Shown one piece after another: positions 1-9,238 of a stretch of DNA of 64,000 nucleotides. Each line of letters opens with the position of its first letter. The stretch's first letter is position 1. The stretch is from Bacillota bacterium. Its GTDB lineage: Bacteria > Bacillota > SHA-98 > Ch115. The notes beneath the pieces were generated by a model. The model was not told the DNA's origin, made no database searches, and saw nothing but the letters and a program-made list of their open reading frames with translations. The DNA lies in the NCBI GenBank assembly GCA_013178415.1, contig JABLXA010000004.1:186001-250000 (forward strand). Reading direction: 5' to 3'. Position numbers and translations under genes: made by a program.

Positions 1-2
1 TC

Positions 3-671
3 GCCTTCGGAGCGGAAATCGGGCCTGACCGGATTTATACGGAGGGCATTCGTGAGATCACTCCTCTAGATTTGAATTACGCCAGGGAACTAGGTTTCGT
101 GGTGAAACTCCTGGCCATCGCCAAGGAGGTAAATGGCAATGTAGAAGTGCGGGTTCATCCTTCATTCATCCCCTGCACCCATCCATTGGCTTCCGTTGTC
201 GGCGTATATAATGCCATTTTCATAAAAGGAAATGCGGTGGGGCAGTTGATGTTCTATGGAAGGGGCGCGGGCAGTCTCCCAACGGCAAGCGCCGTGGTGG
301 GTGATCTGATGGAGACCGCAGAGGATGTGGTGAAGGGGAGGGCCGCTACTCGGCTGGTCCCCATGTTTAGAAGATGGAATGGGAATTTTCACCTCACATC
401 GATTGAGGACGTCATGACTAGATACTATATCCACATCCTTGTTGTAGATCGTCCTGGTGTGCTTGCCTCGATTGCCCGGTGCTTTGGTGAGGCCGGGGTA
501 AGCCTCGAATCCGTGATCCAAAAAGGCCGCGGCAAAGAGCCTGTGGGGCTCGTGTTTGTGACCCACAAGGTGCGAGAGAGAAATGTGAGGCAGGCGTTAA
601 AGGAAATCAAACAGCTGCCAACGGTTGTAAACCTGGCGAATGTCATCAGGGTAGAGGGCGAGGAGGCATAA
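3..671 (+). CDS. hom: Homoserine dehydrogenase, C-terminal part (5' end outside window)
   Basis: The frame is already open at the left edge and begins with a sequence containing YTEGIREI and DLNYARELG, the conserved catalytic-domain end of homoserine dehydrogenase, followed by a C-terminal ACT-like domain (from about [14 protein letters not shown]) that in this family binds threonine for feedback control. The enzyme reduces aspartate semialdehyde to homoserine with NAD(P)H. The nucleotide-binding N-terminus lies outside the window. thrC starts 2 bases after the stop, so hom-thrC-thrB form one threonine operon. The family assignment is secure; the true start cannot be seen. Confidence 0.93.
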   Translation, partial: AFGAEIGPDRIYTEGIREITPLDLNYARELGFVVKLLAIAKEVNGNVEVRVHPSFIPCTHPLASVVGVYNAIFIKGNAVGQLMFYGRGAGSLPTASAVVGDLMETAEDVVKGRAATRLVPMFRRWNGNFHLTSIEDVMTRYYIHILVVDRPGVLASIARCFGEAGVSLESVIQKGRGKEPVGLVFVTHKVRERNVRQALKEIKQLPTVVNLANVIRVEGEEA

Positions 672-673
672 GA

Positions 674-1735
674 ATGCATAAGGCAGGTATCATAGTTCGT
701 TACATGAAATATCTTCCCGTGACAGATAAGACACCAGTCGTCACTCTAAATGAAGGCAGCACCCCGCTCATTTACGCGCGCTACATCTCGGAAATGACGG
801 GGCTGGAAGTATATCTGAAATATGAAGGGCTCAATCCCACCGGTTCCTTTAAGGATCGAGGGATGACCATGGCGATAAGCAAGGCATGTGAAGAGGGCGC
901 TAAGGCGGTCATGTGCGCGTCAACCGGCAACACTTCGGCATCTGCCGCAGCCTATGCTGCGAGGTCGGGCCTCAAATGTATCGTGATCATTCCTGAAGGG
1001 GCCATCGCCCTTGGCAAACTCTCGCAGGCTTTGATGCACGGGGCAATCGTAATAGCTATCAAAGGGAATTTCGATGATGCCCTGAAGATCGTCCGGGCCA
1101 TGACGCAACAATATCCTATCACCTTGGTGAATTCCATAAACCCATACCGTATCGAGGGGCAAAAGACAGCTGCGTTTGAGATATGTGATGCCCTTGAAGG
1201 GGCGCCGGATTACCTTGCAATTCCCGTAGGTAACGCAGGGAATATCACGGCTTACTGGAAGGGATTCAAGGAATATCATTCAGCTGGTCTGGTATCCAGG
1301 CTCCCAAAGATGCTGGGGTTCCAGGCAGCCGGAGCAGCGCCCATAGTAGAAGGGCGACCGATACCTGACCCGAAGACCATCGCAACGGCAATAAAGATAG
1401 GAAACCCGGCTAGCTGGCAACGGGCAGTGGAGGCACGTGACGAATCCGGCGGGGTGATCGATAAGGTGAGTGATGATGAGATCCTCGACGCTTACAGGCT
1501 GCTCGCGGGGAGGGAGGGCGTCTTTTGTGAACCTGCATCGGCCGCCTCAGTGGCAGGGCTTCTCAAACTATGGAAGCAGAGTTACTTCCCAGCGCATGCA
1601 AAGGTTGTTGCGGTTTTGACCGGCCACGGTTTGAAAGATCCTGATCGCGCCATCGCAACGGGGGGGAAGCCCCAAATAGTTGAGAATAGTGTAAAATTGG
1701 TTAAGGAGATCCTGCAGCGAGAGGGGATTATTTGA
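674..1735 (+). CDS. thrC: Threonine synthase
   Basis: PLP enzyme of fold type II that converts O-phosphohomoserine to threonine, 353 residues, the usual length of the short bacterial form. The PLP lysine is in GSFKDRG (Lys60); the phosphate-binding and substrate loop [13 protein letters not shown] follows, and a glycine-rich [11 protein letters not shown] segment is in the middle. The ATG at 674 is preceded by GAGGAGG in the end of hom. It overlaps the possible TTG start of thrB by 4 bases, which suggests translational coupling within hom-thrC-thrB. Confidence 0.96.
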   Translation: MHKAGIIVRYMKYLPVTDKTPVVTLNEGSTPLIYARYISEMTGLEVYLKYEGLNPTGSFKDRGMTMAISKACEEGAKAVMCASTGNTSASAAAYAARSGLKCIVIIPEGAIALGKLSQALMHGAIVIAIKGNFDDALKIVRAMTQQYPITLVNSINPYRIEGQKTAAFEICDALEGAPDYLAIPVGNAGNITAYWKGFKEYHSAGLVSRLPKMLGFQAAGAAPIVEGRPIPDPKTIATAIKIGNPASWQRAVEARDESGGVIDKVSDDEILDAYRLLAGREGVFCEPASAASVAGLLKLWKQSYFPAHAKVVAVLTGHGLKDPDRAIATGGKPQIVENSVKLVKEILQREGII

Positions 1736-1737
1736 CA

Positions 1738-3099
1738 ATGATGGTGAGGGTGAGTGCCCCTGCTACTGTAGCCAATTTGGGCCCCGGGTTTGATGCTATG
1801 GGGATGGCTGTTGGGGTACATTGTATTTTCGAAGCCAGGTCATCGGGTAACGGTGACGGTATAACCATATGCGCTCATGGCGTAGATGGGGAGAAGATCC
1901 TGGATGGTCAGGACAATCTTGTAGTAAAGGCTATGAGAGCGGTGGAATCTGGATCAGGACATTCCTTGCCGCCGATTACTATTGATATTCTGAATCAGAT
2001 TCCACTGGCTCGCGGTATGGGAAGCAGCGCGGCGGCTATAGTCGGTGGAGCAGTCCTGGCCAACGAGATTTTGGGAAGGCCACTATCCGCAGATCAGCTC
2101 TTGGATATTGCCGCAGCCATCGAGGGGCACCCAGACAATGTAGCCCCGGCTCTAATGGGTGGTCTGGTTGCAAGTTCTAAGGTCGATGGCCGTGTGATCT
2201 CGATAAAGGCCCCGATATCCGTGGGGAGACGAATAAAAGTCGTAATTGCGGTGCCAGCGTTTGAAATTCGCACGGAAGATGCGCGCAGGATCCTGCCGGC
2301 TCAGGTGCCATTGGGTGACGCAGTATTCAATGTAAGCCGGACTGCCATCTTGATATCTGCCCTTTCATCTGGGAAACTGGATTTACTGAAGCCGGCCATG
2401 GAGGATCGCCTCCACCAGCCATACAGGAGCAAACTGGTTCCGGGACTCGAGGATGTCTTTGCCAGCGCCATCGCAGCGGGCGCCTTGGGGGTTGCCCTGG
2501 CCGGATCCGGTCCGTCCGTCGTGGCGCTGGCTACTCAGGCCGAAGAGAAAATCGCGTTCAATATGGTGCAGGCCTTTCAACGACACGGAATTTCGGCTAT
2601 ATCATTCATAACTACTATAGAGACTAGAGGAGCCCGGGTCCTAAATGTGGCCGACCTTGAGCTGGCGAAGAGTCTCCTCTCTGAACGCCAGCTTGGCCTG
2701 ATCTTCGTAAAAGATGGCTCAGTGATATTTGAGTCGCGTGGATCTGGAGTAAAACCCGTGCTGGATGCCTTTATGCAGATCGGTACGGACCTGGAAGGCT
2801 CCAGCTGCGCGGACAAGGTGCTGGGCAGGGCGTCCGGCGCGGTGCTCAGGTCGGCCGGGGTAGATCAGGTCTTTGCCAGGGTCGCCAGGGAAAAAGCCTT
2901 GCATGAGCTTCAGGTATCTGGTATTTACGCGGAAGCTGGTGAAATTGTGGACATCGTCCTTAACCGGGATCGGAGTGGCCCATGTCCATTTGAGCTCATG
3001 GTGGGAGATGAAACCGACCCTGATAGAATCTTGGAAATGCTGAAGGAACGGCTGGGGTATAGCGCAAAGAGGGATGATGATGTCGAAGGTAAAGAGTAG
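1738..3099 (+). CDS. thrB: Homoserine kinase fused to a DUF1893 domain
   Basis: The N-terminal ~300 residues are a GHMP kinase that phosphorylates homoserine: N-terminal APATVANLGPGFDA, ATP loop PLARGMGSSAAA (about residues 89-100) and the C-terminal GSGPS motif. Ordinary ThrB ends near residue 300, but this frame continues without break to 453. The added part (about residue 304 on; DVA-free linker then DLELAKSLL, VKDGSVIFES, ADKVLGRA, NRDRSGPCPFE) matches what I know of DUF1893, a small family typified by Thermotoga TM1506. I take ATG 1738 as the start (a TTG at 1732 and an ATG at 1741 are alternatives). The kinase call is secure; the role of the extension is unknown. Confidence 0.9.
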   Translation: MMVRVSAPATVANLGPGFDAMGMAVGVHCIFEARSSGNGDGITICAHGVDGEKILDGQDNLVVKAMRAVESGSGHSLPPITIDILNQIPLARGMGSSAAAIVGGAVLANEILGRPLSADQLLDIAAAIEGHPDNVAPALMGGLVASSKVDGRVISIKAPISVGRRIKVVIAVPAFEIRTEDARRILPAQVPLGDAVFNVSRTAILISALSSGKLDLLKPAMEDRLHQPYRSKLVPGLEDVFASAIAAGALGVALAGSGPSVVALATQAEEKIAFNMVQAFQRHGISAISFITTIETRGARVLNVADLELAKSLLSERQLGLIFVKDGSVIFESRGSGVKPVLDAFMQIGTDLEGSSCADKVLGRASGAVLRSAGVDQVFARVAREKALHELQVSGIYAEAGEIVDIVLNRDRSGPCPFELMVGDETDPDRILEMLKERLGYSAKRDDDVEGKE

Positions 3100-4462
3100 G
3101 TTCGTCTGCCAGAAGTGCGGCTATGAGACTTTAAAATGGCTTGGCAGGTGCCCTGATTGTGGTTCCTGGAATACCTTGGTGGAAGAAAGGGTACAGGAAT
3201 CAGCCCCTGGTAAGGGACAAGCTCTCCCTAAGGAGGCACCTCTGTCAATTCTCTCGGCTGACGCCAGGCCTGACGAACGTTTCTCCTCGGGATTCAGCGA
3301 GCTTGACAGAGTGCTTGGAGGCGGGATCGTTCCCGGCTCAGTGGTTCTGGTAGCCGGTGACCCAGGGATCGGCAAATCTACATTGCTGCTTCAACTGGCT
3401 GACAGAGTAGCTTCGCAAGGGTTTACTGTTCTATACGTTTCAGGTGAGGAGTCCTCGAGGCAGGTGTCACTTCGCGCCCGGCGGCTTGGCCTCGGATCAG
3501 AGAAGTTGATGGTGGTATCCGAAACAAATATGGAAGCCATTGAGCAGCATGTGACACAGGTACAGCCGAATCTCATGGTGATTGACTCGATTCAGACCAT
3601 GTGGGTGCCGCAGCTTGAATCGTCTCCCGGGAGCGTGTCCCAAATCCGCGAATCTGCCGCTCAGCTTGTGAGAATGGCCAAGTTGTCTGGATGCGCCATA
3701 TTCGTCGTGGGGCACGTCACAAAGTCCGGTGTGATCGCTGGTCCACGCGTGCTGGAGCACATGGTGGATACTGTCCTATATTTCGAAGGCGAAAGAAATC
3801 ATTCGTTTCGCATTTTGAGAGGCGTCAAGAACCGGTTTGGGTCAACAAATGAGATAGGGATCTTCGAGATGGGGGATTCCGGCCTGGCCCAAGTTATGAA
3901 CCCCTCAGCATTTTTCCTGTCCGACAGGGCATCGGCTGTCCAGGGTGTTGCTGTAGCTGCCAGCATGGAGGGGACCCGGCCCATCCTTGTGGAAATCGAG
4001 GCGCTGGTGACCAGATCCACCTATGGCAATCCTCGTCGAGTGGCGATCGGGGTCGATTACAACAGGGTCGCGATCATCCTAGCTGTGCTCGAAAAACGTG
4101 TAGGATTGTTCGTGAGCGGGGAAGATGTATATGTAAGCGTTGCTGGCGGATTGAAACTCGACGACCCGGCGTCCGACCTAGCTGTGGCTTCGGCGATCGC
4201 ATCGAGCTTTAGAGGTCATCCCATCAGTGCATCTTCGGTATTGATCGGGGAAATAGGACTCACCGGCGAGCTACGGTCTGTGAGCCGGATTGAACCGCGG
4301 ATCATGGAGGCCGCACGCCTGGGATTCAAGAGATGCATCATACCGTGTCGCAATCTGAGAACCGCGAAGGCTTTGAGCGCGCAGCTGGAGATCCTGGGCG
4401 CCGAAACCGTCAGCCAGGCGCTTGAATATACCGAGGGAGGTGCACCGGGTGCAGGTCGATGA
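3074..4462 (+). CDS. radA: DNA repair protein RadA
   Basis: RecA-like ATPase that processes recombination intermediates, 462 residues. It has the four domains of the family in order: N-terminal C4 zinc finger (Cys12, 15, 26, 29), Walker A GDPGIGKST (Lys101), the RadA-specific KNRFG motif near residue 255, and a C-terminal Lon-protease-like domain without the protease residues. The start region overlaps the end of thrB and offers three consecutive ATG codons (3074, 3077, 3080). The neighbour disA overlaps its 3' end, the same radA-disA pairing as in Bacillus subtilis. Confidence 0.96.
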   Translation: MMMSKVKSRFVCQKCGYETLKWLGRCPDCGSWNTLVEERVQESAPGKGQALPKEAPLSILSADARPDERFSSGFSELDRVLGGGIVPGSVVLVAGDPGIGKSTLLLQLADRVASQGFTVLYVSGEESSRQVSLRARRLGLGSEKLMVVSETNMEAIEQHVTQVQPNLMVIDSIQTMWVPQLESSPGSVSQIRESAAQLVRMAKLSGCAIFVVGHVTKSGVIAGPRVLEHMVDTVLYFEGERNHSFRILRGVKNRFGSTNEIGIFEMGDSGLAQVMNPSAFFLSDRASAVQGVAVAASMEGTRPILVEIEALVTRSTYGNPRRVAIGVDYNRVAIILAVLEKRVGLFVSGEDVYVSVAGGLKLDDPASDLAVASAIASSFRGHPISASSVLIGEIGLTGELRSVSRIEPRIMEAARLGFKRCIIPCRNLRTAKALSAQLEILGAETVSQALEYTEGGAPGAGR

Positions 4463-5546
4463 GGGGTTCAACAGCGGTGACGACTCTGAGGCGTTATTTC
4501 TGAATACACTGAGGATGGTTGCTCCGGGGACTCTCTTGAATGAGAGCCTTGAGAACATCATAAGAGCCAGGACCGGGGCCCTCATTGTCATTGGAGATGG
4601 GCCGGATGTCATAAAGATCACGAGCGGGGGTTTCCGCCTGGATTGTGAGCTCACTGCTGCCCGCCTATATGAACTTGCAAAGATGGATGGGGCCATCATT
4701 CTCGATGATGAGGCCAAGAGAATCGTCCTCGCCAATGTTCAGTTGCTTCCTGATCCTACGATACCTTCAGATGAAACTGGCAGTCGCCATAGAACAGCAG
4801 AGCGAGTCGCGAAGCAGACCCATTCCACTGTGTTGGCCGTGTCTCAGAGACGGAATGTAGTGACTCTCTACAGAAACGCCATCAAATATGTTCTCAGAGA
4901 TGTGGGGCTGACACTTGCAAAGGCCAATCAAGCTATACAGACGCTGCAGGAATTCAGGACCATTCTGGACAAATCCCTTGCCAGGCTTACCATTTTGGAG
5001 TTCGAAAACGCAGTCACCTTGGGTGACCCCATTTGGGCCGTCCAGAGAAGGGAAATGCTAAGGCGGGTTGAGGCGGAGATCGAGCATTATGTGGCCGAGC
5101 TTGGCGTGGAGGGACGCCTCATAGAGATGCAGCTGCAGGAACTCGTCTTTGACGTGGAAAATGAGGGCACAAATCTTGTGCGTGATTATATGCTCCCTTC
5201 CGACAATAGGACGATCGACTCGGTAAAGAAGCAGCTAAAAAGGCTATCATTTGATGAATTGGTGGACCAGGTCCTTATTGCCAGGGCATTAGGGTTTTCG
5301 ACTCATATGAACCTGTTGGAGCAACCTGTATGTCCTAGAGGCTACCGGATCCTGTCCAAGATCCCCAAGATCCCTTCATTTGTGGTAGACAATATCGTGG
5401 AAACCTTCGGGAATCTACCTGCCATTCTCAACTCATCAGTTGAAGAGCTAGATAAGGTCGAAGGGGTAGGCGAATCCCGCGCAAGGACCATCAAGGAAGG
5501 TCTCAAGCGTCTCAGGGAGAGCGCCATGATAGAGAGAAGACCTTAA
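4449..5546 (+). CDS. disA: DNA integrity scanning diadenylate cyclase DisA
   Basis: Makes cyclic di-AMP from two ATP and scans DNA for branched structures before sporulation. The N-terminal DAC domain carries MDGAIILD (DGA about residues 80-82) and GSRHRTAE (RHR about 113-115), both needed for catalysis; a helical linker and a C-terminal helix-hairpin-helix DNA-binding domain (KVEGVGESRARTI) follow. The frame is open from a TTG at 4422, but the GTG at 4449 is better placed behind GGGAGG (4435-4440) and gives 365 residues, close to the family length. It overlaps radA and meets the next, oppositely oriented gene by a 4-base tail-to-tail overlap. Confidence 0.95.
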   Translation: MQVDEGFNSGDDSEALFLNTLRMVAPGTLLNESLENIIRARTGALIVIGDGPDVIKITSGGFRLDCELTAARLYELAKMDGAIILDDEAKRIVLANVQLLPDPTIPSDETGSRHRTAERVAKQTHSTVLAVSQRRNVVTLYRNAIKYVLRDVGLTLAKANQAIQTLQEFRTILDKSLARLTILEFENAVTLGDPIWAVQRREMLRRVEAEIEHYVAELGVEGRLIEMQLQELVFDVENEGTNLVRDYMLPSDNRTIDSVKKQLKRLSFDELVDQVLIARALGFSTHMNLLEQPVCPRGYRILSKIPKIPSFVVDNIVETFGNLPAILNSSVEELDKVEGVGESRARTIKEGLKRLRESAMIERRP

Positions 5547-5938
5547 AGCAGGTTGTACACCCCCAATGTAGATAGGTATTTCTGCTCTTTTTCCAATATA
5601 TCCCCAACGTCAAGGCCGAGAATCGTGCATACCGCTACAAGATAGAAAAGCAATCCCCCGAGCTCTGTTTCAACGACTTCGCGGCATTCAGGGCAGAGAG
5701 ACCCTATGATGTGCGTGGACATATATTTTGCTGCCTCCGCAAGAGGCGTATTCTCTGGGACACACTGGCGTTTGGCGTTTATCTGCAGGCACCCGCAGCA
5801 TGTCACCGACTTGGTCACCGCCCTATTTACTCTTGCGCTTGATTCTTGAAGCTTCGAAAGACAATCTAGTATACTTCTATGGCGTATCAGACAGGCTGAG
5901 ACAGTTTCTTGAAAATCATGCTGGTCAAGGTCCCTCAT
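5543..5938 (-). CDS. Conserved small protein, MazG-like C-terminal motif, next to disA
   Basis: 131 residues, reading opposite to its neighbours, with a good ribosome-binding site (GAGGTGGG) before its ATG. I recognise it as a protein seen in many clostridial genomes but not with a known function. It has an N-terminal RHRSILDCLSKLQES helix, a CCGC pair, a second CPEC pair and the segment ELGGLLFYLVAVCTILGLD, which resembles the helical C-terminal half of MazG-type nucleotide pyrophosphohydrolases, although the usual metal-binding Asp in that motif is replaced by Gly. Enzymatic activity is therefore doubtful. The cysteines could bind a metal. Function not assigned. Confidence 0.72.
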   Translation of the reverse strand: MRDLDQHDFQETVSACLIRHRSILDCLSKLQESSARVNRAVTKSVTCCGCLQINAKRQCVPENTPLAEAAKYMSTHIIGSLCPECREVVETELGGLLFYLVAVCTILGLDVGDILEKEQKYLSTLGVYNLL

Positions 5939-6269
5939 GCAATTCCCACCTCTCGTCCGGCATCTATGATGAAGAAGACTTTCTTGACCACCCCACCTAT
6001 TTGGCGGGATACCAGCTTATCTGGAAGGCAATGTTTTGCGGGCCATCTCAATTATAGTTTTGACTTCGGGCTTTTGTCAACGAATCTGGCGCTCTTTTGG
6101 CTTCATATTTGCACCTTGGCATCTGCCGTGGGGCAAATGGGCCTTGATGTTCTATCTGAATTTCCTGTAATCACCCATATATGGCTGATAGTGGCTATTC
6201 CTTGACACTGTTACCTGCGGATGTTAAAATTAAAAATGGGGATTTTGGTAGGGTAATCAGGAGGCGTCT
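5939..6269. other. Intergenic region upstream of carD, no gene seen
   Basis: This 331-base gap separates the divergent 131-residue gene (minus) and carD (plus). Short open frames cross it but have no ribosome-binding site and no recognisable protein character, so I regard them as chance frames. Its right end carries a strong sigma-A promoter for carD (listed separately). Confidence 0.6.
6202..6230 (+). promoter_or_regulatory. Sigma-A type promoter of carD
   Basis: TTGACA at 6202-6207 and TAAAAT at 6225-6230 with a 17-base spacer, about 40 bases before the GTG start of carD. The match to the vegetative consensus is near perfect. Confidence 0.72.
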
Positions 6270-6749
6270 GTGTTGTTCAATGTAGGCGATAAAGTTGTAT
6301 ATCCCATGCATGGAGCAGGGGTCATCGAGGCAATAGAAGAGAGAGAGGTACTCGGTGAGCGCCAAAAATACTTCATAATGCGAATACCTTTAGGTGAGAT
6401 GAAGGTGATGGTCCCTACCAAGACTGCCGAGAATGTAGGCTTAAGGGGCGTAATCTCCAGCCAGGAGGTTAAGCGGGTGTTTGATGTCCTTCGTGGAGAA
6501 AAGACTGCCATGTCTCAGAATTGGAATAAGCGATATCGAGCCAACCTGGAGAAGATAAAAAGTGGAGATGTGTACGCTGTAGCGGAGGTCGTCAGGAATC
6601 TTTCCAAAAGGAATAAGGAGAAAGGTCTTTCCACCGGGGAACGCAGGATGTTGGAAAGTGCAAGACATATTTTGACCAGCGAGATCGTCCTTGCTACCGG
6701 CAAGGACGAAGAGGAAGTCACCCGCACCATTGACGCTATCCTTGGTTGA
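6270..6749 (+). CDS. carD: CarD/CdnL-type transcription factor
   Basis: 159 residues. The N-terminal ~60 residues are the CarD/TRCF RNA-polymerase interacting domain (VGDKVVYPMHGAGVIEAIE, with EMKVMVP at its end), which in characterised members binds the RNAP beta subunit and stabilises open complexes; the rest is the helical DNA-contacting domain (KRYRANLEKIKSGD, LARHIL-type ending). Start GTG 6270 follows AGGAGG (6259-6264). It has its own promoter and sits in the usual clostridial position between disA and the yacL homologue. Confidence 0.93.
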   Translation: MLFNVGDKVVYPMHGAGVIEAIEEREVLGERQKYFIMRIPLGEMKVMVPTKTAENVGLRGVISSQEVKRVFDVLRGEKTAMSQNWNKRYRANLEKIKSGDVYAVAEVVRNLSKRNKEKGLSTGERRMLESARHILTSEIVLATGKDEEEVTRTIDAILG

Positions 6750-6900
6750 GTCCGGTTGGGCCCGTTTTTGCGGATCACCTCACCACTGAGCATATATCCG
6801 ACAGGTTTCGAGGTATATTTCCTTGAATCAATGGATAAGACTGGTGTATCATGAAGATACTAAAATATGATCAGGCTTCTCGTGGGAGGTGGTAATATCC

Positions 6901-8034
6901 GTGTCCCTGGTTAACAAGTTAATCCGGGCATTTTTTTTGGCTGCCGGTGCAGGAATAGGCCTCTGGATTCATAGCGTGATAACTCATGTGCCCGTAACTC
7001 AAGGTTTTTCAGGCGCCGGTGCCGTTTCTTCCTCGGTTGCGGCAGGCGCGGGGGCAATTACCGGTCTCATAATAGTTCCATTTTTCATCAGGGCTGTCCG
7101 CCGCGCGTCTCAATTATTGGAGATCTTTCTTCGCAGAACTCCTACCCACGATATGATCGTCGGAGTCTTTGGCGCAATAATCGGTCTTTTGATAGCGGTG
7201 CTTTTATCTCTCCCGCTGACGCAACTGCCCATTATAGGTAGATACCTTCCAGTCCTTGTGACGGTTGTCCTGGGGTATACCGGGACAATGGTGGCTGTGA
7301 GGAAGAAGGATGAGCTGCTCGGTCTTTTCTCTATAGGCGCGAGACCTCAAGAAAGGCATGCAGCCGTGGTGGAGAAAACCCCGAGCCTGGCGAAGGAACA
7401 CGGGGTGAAACCCGGGTCAAGGAATTCATGGAAGATCCTTGACACCAGTGTGATCATCGATGGCAGGATCGCTGACATATGCAAGAGCGGCTTTCTTGAA
7501 GGTACATTGGTCATACCAAGTTTTGTTCTGGAGGAACTTCAGAAGATCGCCGATTCATCCGATGTACTCAAGAGGAATCGTGGCAGACGTGGTCTAGACA
7601 TACTGAATAAAATGCAGAAGGAGCCGGGGATCAATGTCCAGATCTACGAGACCAGCGTCGATGAATCGCAGGATGTGGATTCCAGGCTGATCAAATTGGC
7701 GCGCGCCGTCGGCGGCAAAATCGTGACAAACGACTATAATCTTAATAAAGTCTGTGAGTTGCGCGGGGTCAAGGTCCTCAATATCAACGAACTCGCCAAT
7801 GCCCTCAAACCCGTGGTGTTGCCCGGGGAAGAGTTGACGGTGAAGGTGATAAAAGATGGTAAGGAACTTGGGCAGGGCGTTGGATATTTGGATGATGGTA
7901 CCATGATAGTCATTGATGGAGGCAGGCGGTACATAGGCGAGGATGTTGATGTCCTTGTTACGAGTGTCCTCCAGACCGCCGCCGGCAGGATGATATTTGC
8001 GAGGCCCCGGGCAGTATCTGAACGCGGCATGTAA
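6901..8034 (+). CDS. yacL: PIN/TRAM domain membrane protein (YacL family)
   Basis: About 378 residues. The N-terminal ~130 residues hold four hydrophobic segments with the family's glycine-rich connections, then a cytoplasmic PIN nuclease-like domain starting at [15 protein letters not shown] (acidic Asp residues preserved, including DSRLIKLA and TNDYNL), and a C-terminal TRAM domain ([25 protein letters not shown] region). TRAM and PIN imply RNA binding or cleavage at the membrane, but the substrate is not known for this family. A GTG at 6889 is possible; GTG 6901 is better spaced from GGGAGGT (6884-6890). The position between carD and ispD matches B. subtilis yacL. Confidence 0.9.
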   Translation: MSLVNKLIRAFFLAAGAGIGLWIHSVITHVPVTQGFSGAGAVSSSVAAGAGAITGLIIVPFFIRAVRRASQLLEIFLRRTPTHDMIVGVFGAIIGLLIAVLLSLPLTQLPIIGRYLPVLVTVVLGYTGTMVAVRKKDELLGLFSIGARPQERHAAVVEKTPSLAKEHGVKPGSRNSWKILDTSVIIDGRIADICKSGFLEGTLVIPSFVLEELQKIADSSDVLKRNRGRRGLDILNKMQKEPGINVQIYETSVDESQDVDSRLIKLARAVGGKIVTNDYNLNKVCELRGVKVLNINELANALKPVVLPGEELTVKVIKDGKELGQGVGYLDDGTMIVIDGGRRYIGEDVDVLVTSVLQTAAGRMIFARPRAVSERGM

Positions 8035-8058
8035 TGCCTATCGAGGGGTCCTGGAGGT

Positions 8059-8751
8059 ATGGGAGACACTGCCTGTATTATTGTAGCCGCAGGCGCCAGC
8101 AGTAGGATGGGGCAAGGGATTGACAAGATGAGGCTGTGCCTGGCAGGACGGCCTCTTCTTGCGTACGCTATATCTGCATTCGAGGATTCTCCAGATGTGG
8201 ATGAGATCATCTTGGTGGTCCGTGAAGATAGTAGAGAGTGGGTTTCTCTCGATCTTCTCCCTCAAATCCCGCATGATAAGGTCTCATCCATTGTCTCCGG
8301 CGGCAGCACCAGACAGAAATCCGTTTTTAACGGTTTGCTTTGTCTTCGTGATGAAACCGAGATAGTGGTGGTTCACGATGGCGCCAGGCCTCTCGTAAGA
8401 GGGGAAACCATCCATGAGGTTGTCGGGTGCGCCCGCGAGTTCGGGGCCGCAGTATGTGGAGTCCGGGTCAAGGATACTATCAAAGAAGTCGGGGCAGACG
8501 GCTTGGTTTCACGCACTCTAGAGCGAGATCTCCTATGGTCCGTCCAAACGCCCCAGGCTTTCGATAAATCTATATTGATCACCTCTCATAAACTTGCAGA
8601 GGAGGAAGGTTTTCTGGGAACGGATGACGCGAGTCTCGTCGAGCGTTATGGGTTTAAGGTGAAGATGGTTCCTGGCTCATATGATAATATAAAGATCACC
8701 ACCAGTTCGGACGTGATGCTTTTTGAGGCTTTTTGGAGGGAGAGAAATTGA
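8059..8751 (+). CDS. ispD: 2-C-methyl-D-erythritol 4-phosphate cytidylyltransferase
   Basis: Third step of the non-mevalonate isoprenoid pathway: transfers CMP from CTP to methylerythritol phosphate. 230 residues, standard length. The nucleotide-binding loop is AAGASSRMG followed by the conserved Lys of DKMRL; the catalytic core has VVHDGARPLV and the QTPQAF motif. The ATG 8059 follows GGAGG. The stop codon overlaps the TTG start of ispF (TTGA), so the two enzymes are probably translationally coupled. Confidence 0.96.
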   Translation: MGDTACIIVAAGASSRMGQGIDKMRLCLAGRPLLAYAISAFEDSPDVDEIILVVREDSREWVSLDLLPQIPHDKVSSIVSGGSTRQKSVFNGLLCLRDETEIVVVHDGARPLVRGETIHEVVGCAREFGAAVCGVRVKDTIKEVGADGLVSRTLERDLLWSVQTPQAFDKSILITSHKLAEEEGFLGTDDASLVERYGFKVKMVPGSYDNIKITTSSDVMLFEAFWRERN

Positions 8752-9224
8752 TAAGGGCCGGGATAGGATTTGATGTTCACAGGCTGGAGGAAGGTCGGGA
8801 ACTGTGGCTCGGAGGCATAAAGATCCCATATCATAAGGGGCTTATGGGGCATTCTGATGCTGATGTCCTTCTGCACGCTCTCGCCGATTCTCTTCTTGGC
8901 GCTGCGGCCATGCCAGATCTCGGTCAGCTATTTCCGGATACTGATCCCAAATACGAAGGGATATCAAGTCTGGAACTGCTCTCAAATGTCTGGGCTCGAA
9001 TAAGATCTTCGGGGTACAGGGTCCTCAACGTTGATATGGTCATCATAGCTGAGGAGCCTCGGATCGCGCCGTACATAGGTGACATGAAAAAAAAGATAGC
9101 CGAGGTTTTGCAGGTGAGCCAGGACCAGGTGGGCATCAAAGCCAAGACGGCTGAAAAATTGGGAGCTATAGGGGATCTTCGCGGGATAGAGGCATATGCT
9201 GTATGTGTATTGGAAAGCGCATAA
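8748..9224 (+). CDS. ispF: 2-C-methyl-D-erythritol 2,4-cyclodiphosphate synthase
   Basis: Fifth step of the same pathway, forming the cyclic diphosphate as a zinc-dependent trimer. 158 residues from TTG 8748, which sits 6 bases after GGAGGGAG; the frame is also open to a TTG at 8733. Zinc and substrate motifs are present: GIGFDVHR at the start, GHSDADVLLHALADSLLGAAA, LFPDTDP, and the C-terminal AKTAEKLG plus GIEAYAV. Confidence 0.96.
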   Translation: MIRAGIGFDVHRLEEGRELWLGGIKIPYHKGLMGHSDADVLLHALADSLLGAAAMPDLGQLFPDTDPKYEGISSLELLSNVWARIRSSGYRVLNVDMVIIAEEPRIAPYIGDMKKKIAEVLQVSQDQVGIKAKTAEKLGAIGDLRGIEAYAVCVLESA

Positions 9225-9238
9225 AGGGGGAGCGGGCT

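Noticed and set aside
5909-6205. 98-codon open frame between disA's neighbour and carD
   Set aside because: No ribosome-binding site, partly antisense to the 131-residue gene, and ends at the carD promoter.
6749-6790. Possible terminator after carD
   Set aside because: The GGGCCC and T-run near 6760-6770 do not give a convincing stem.
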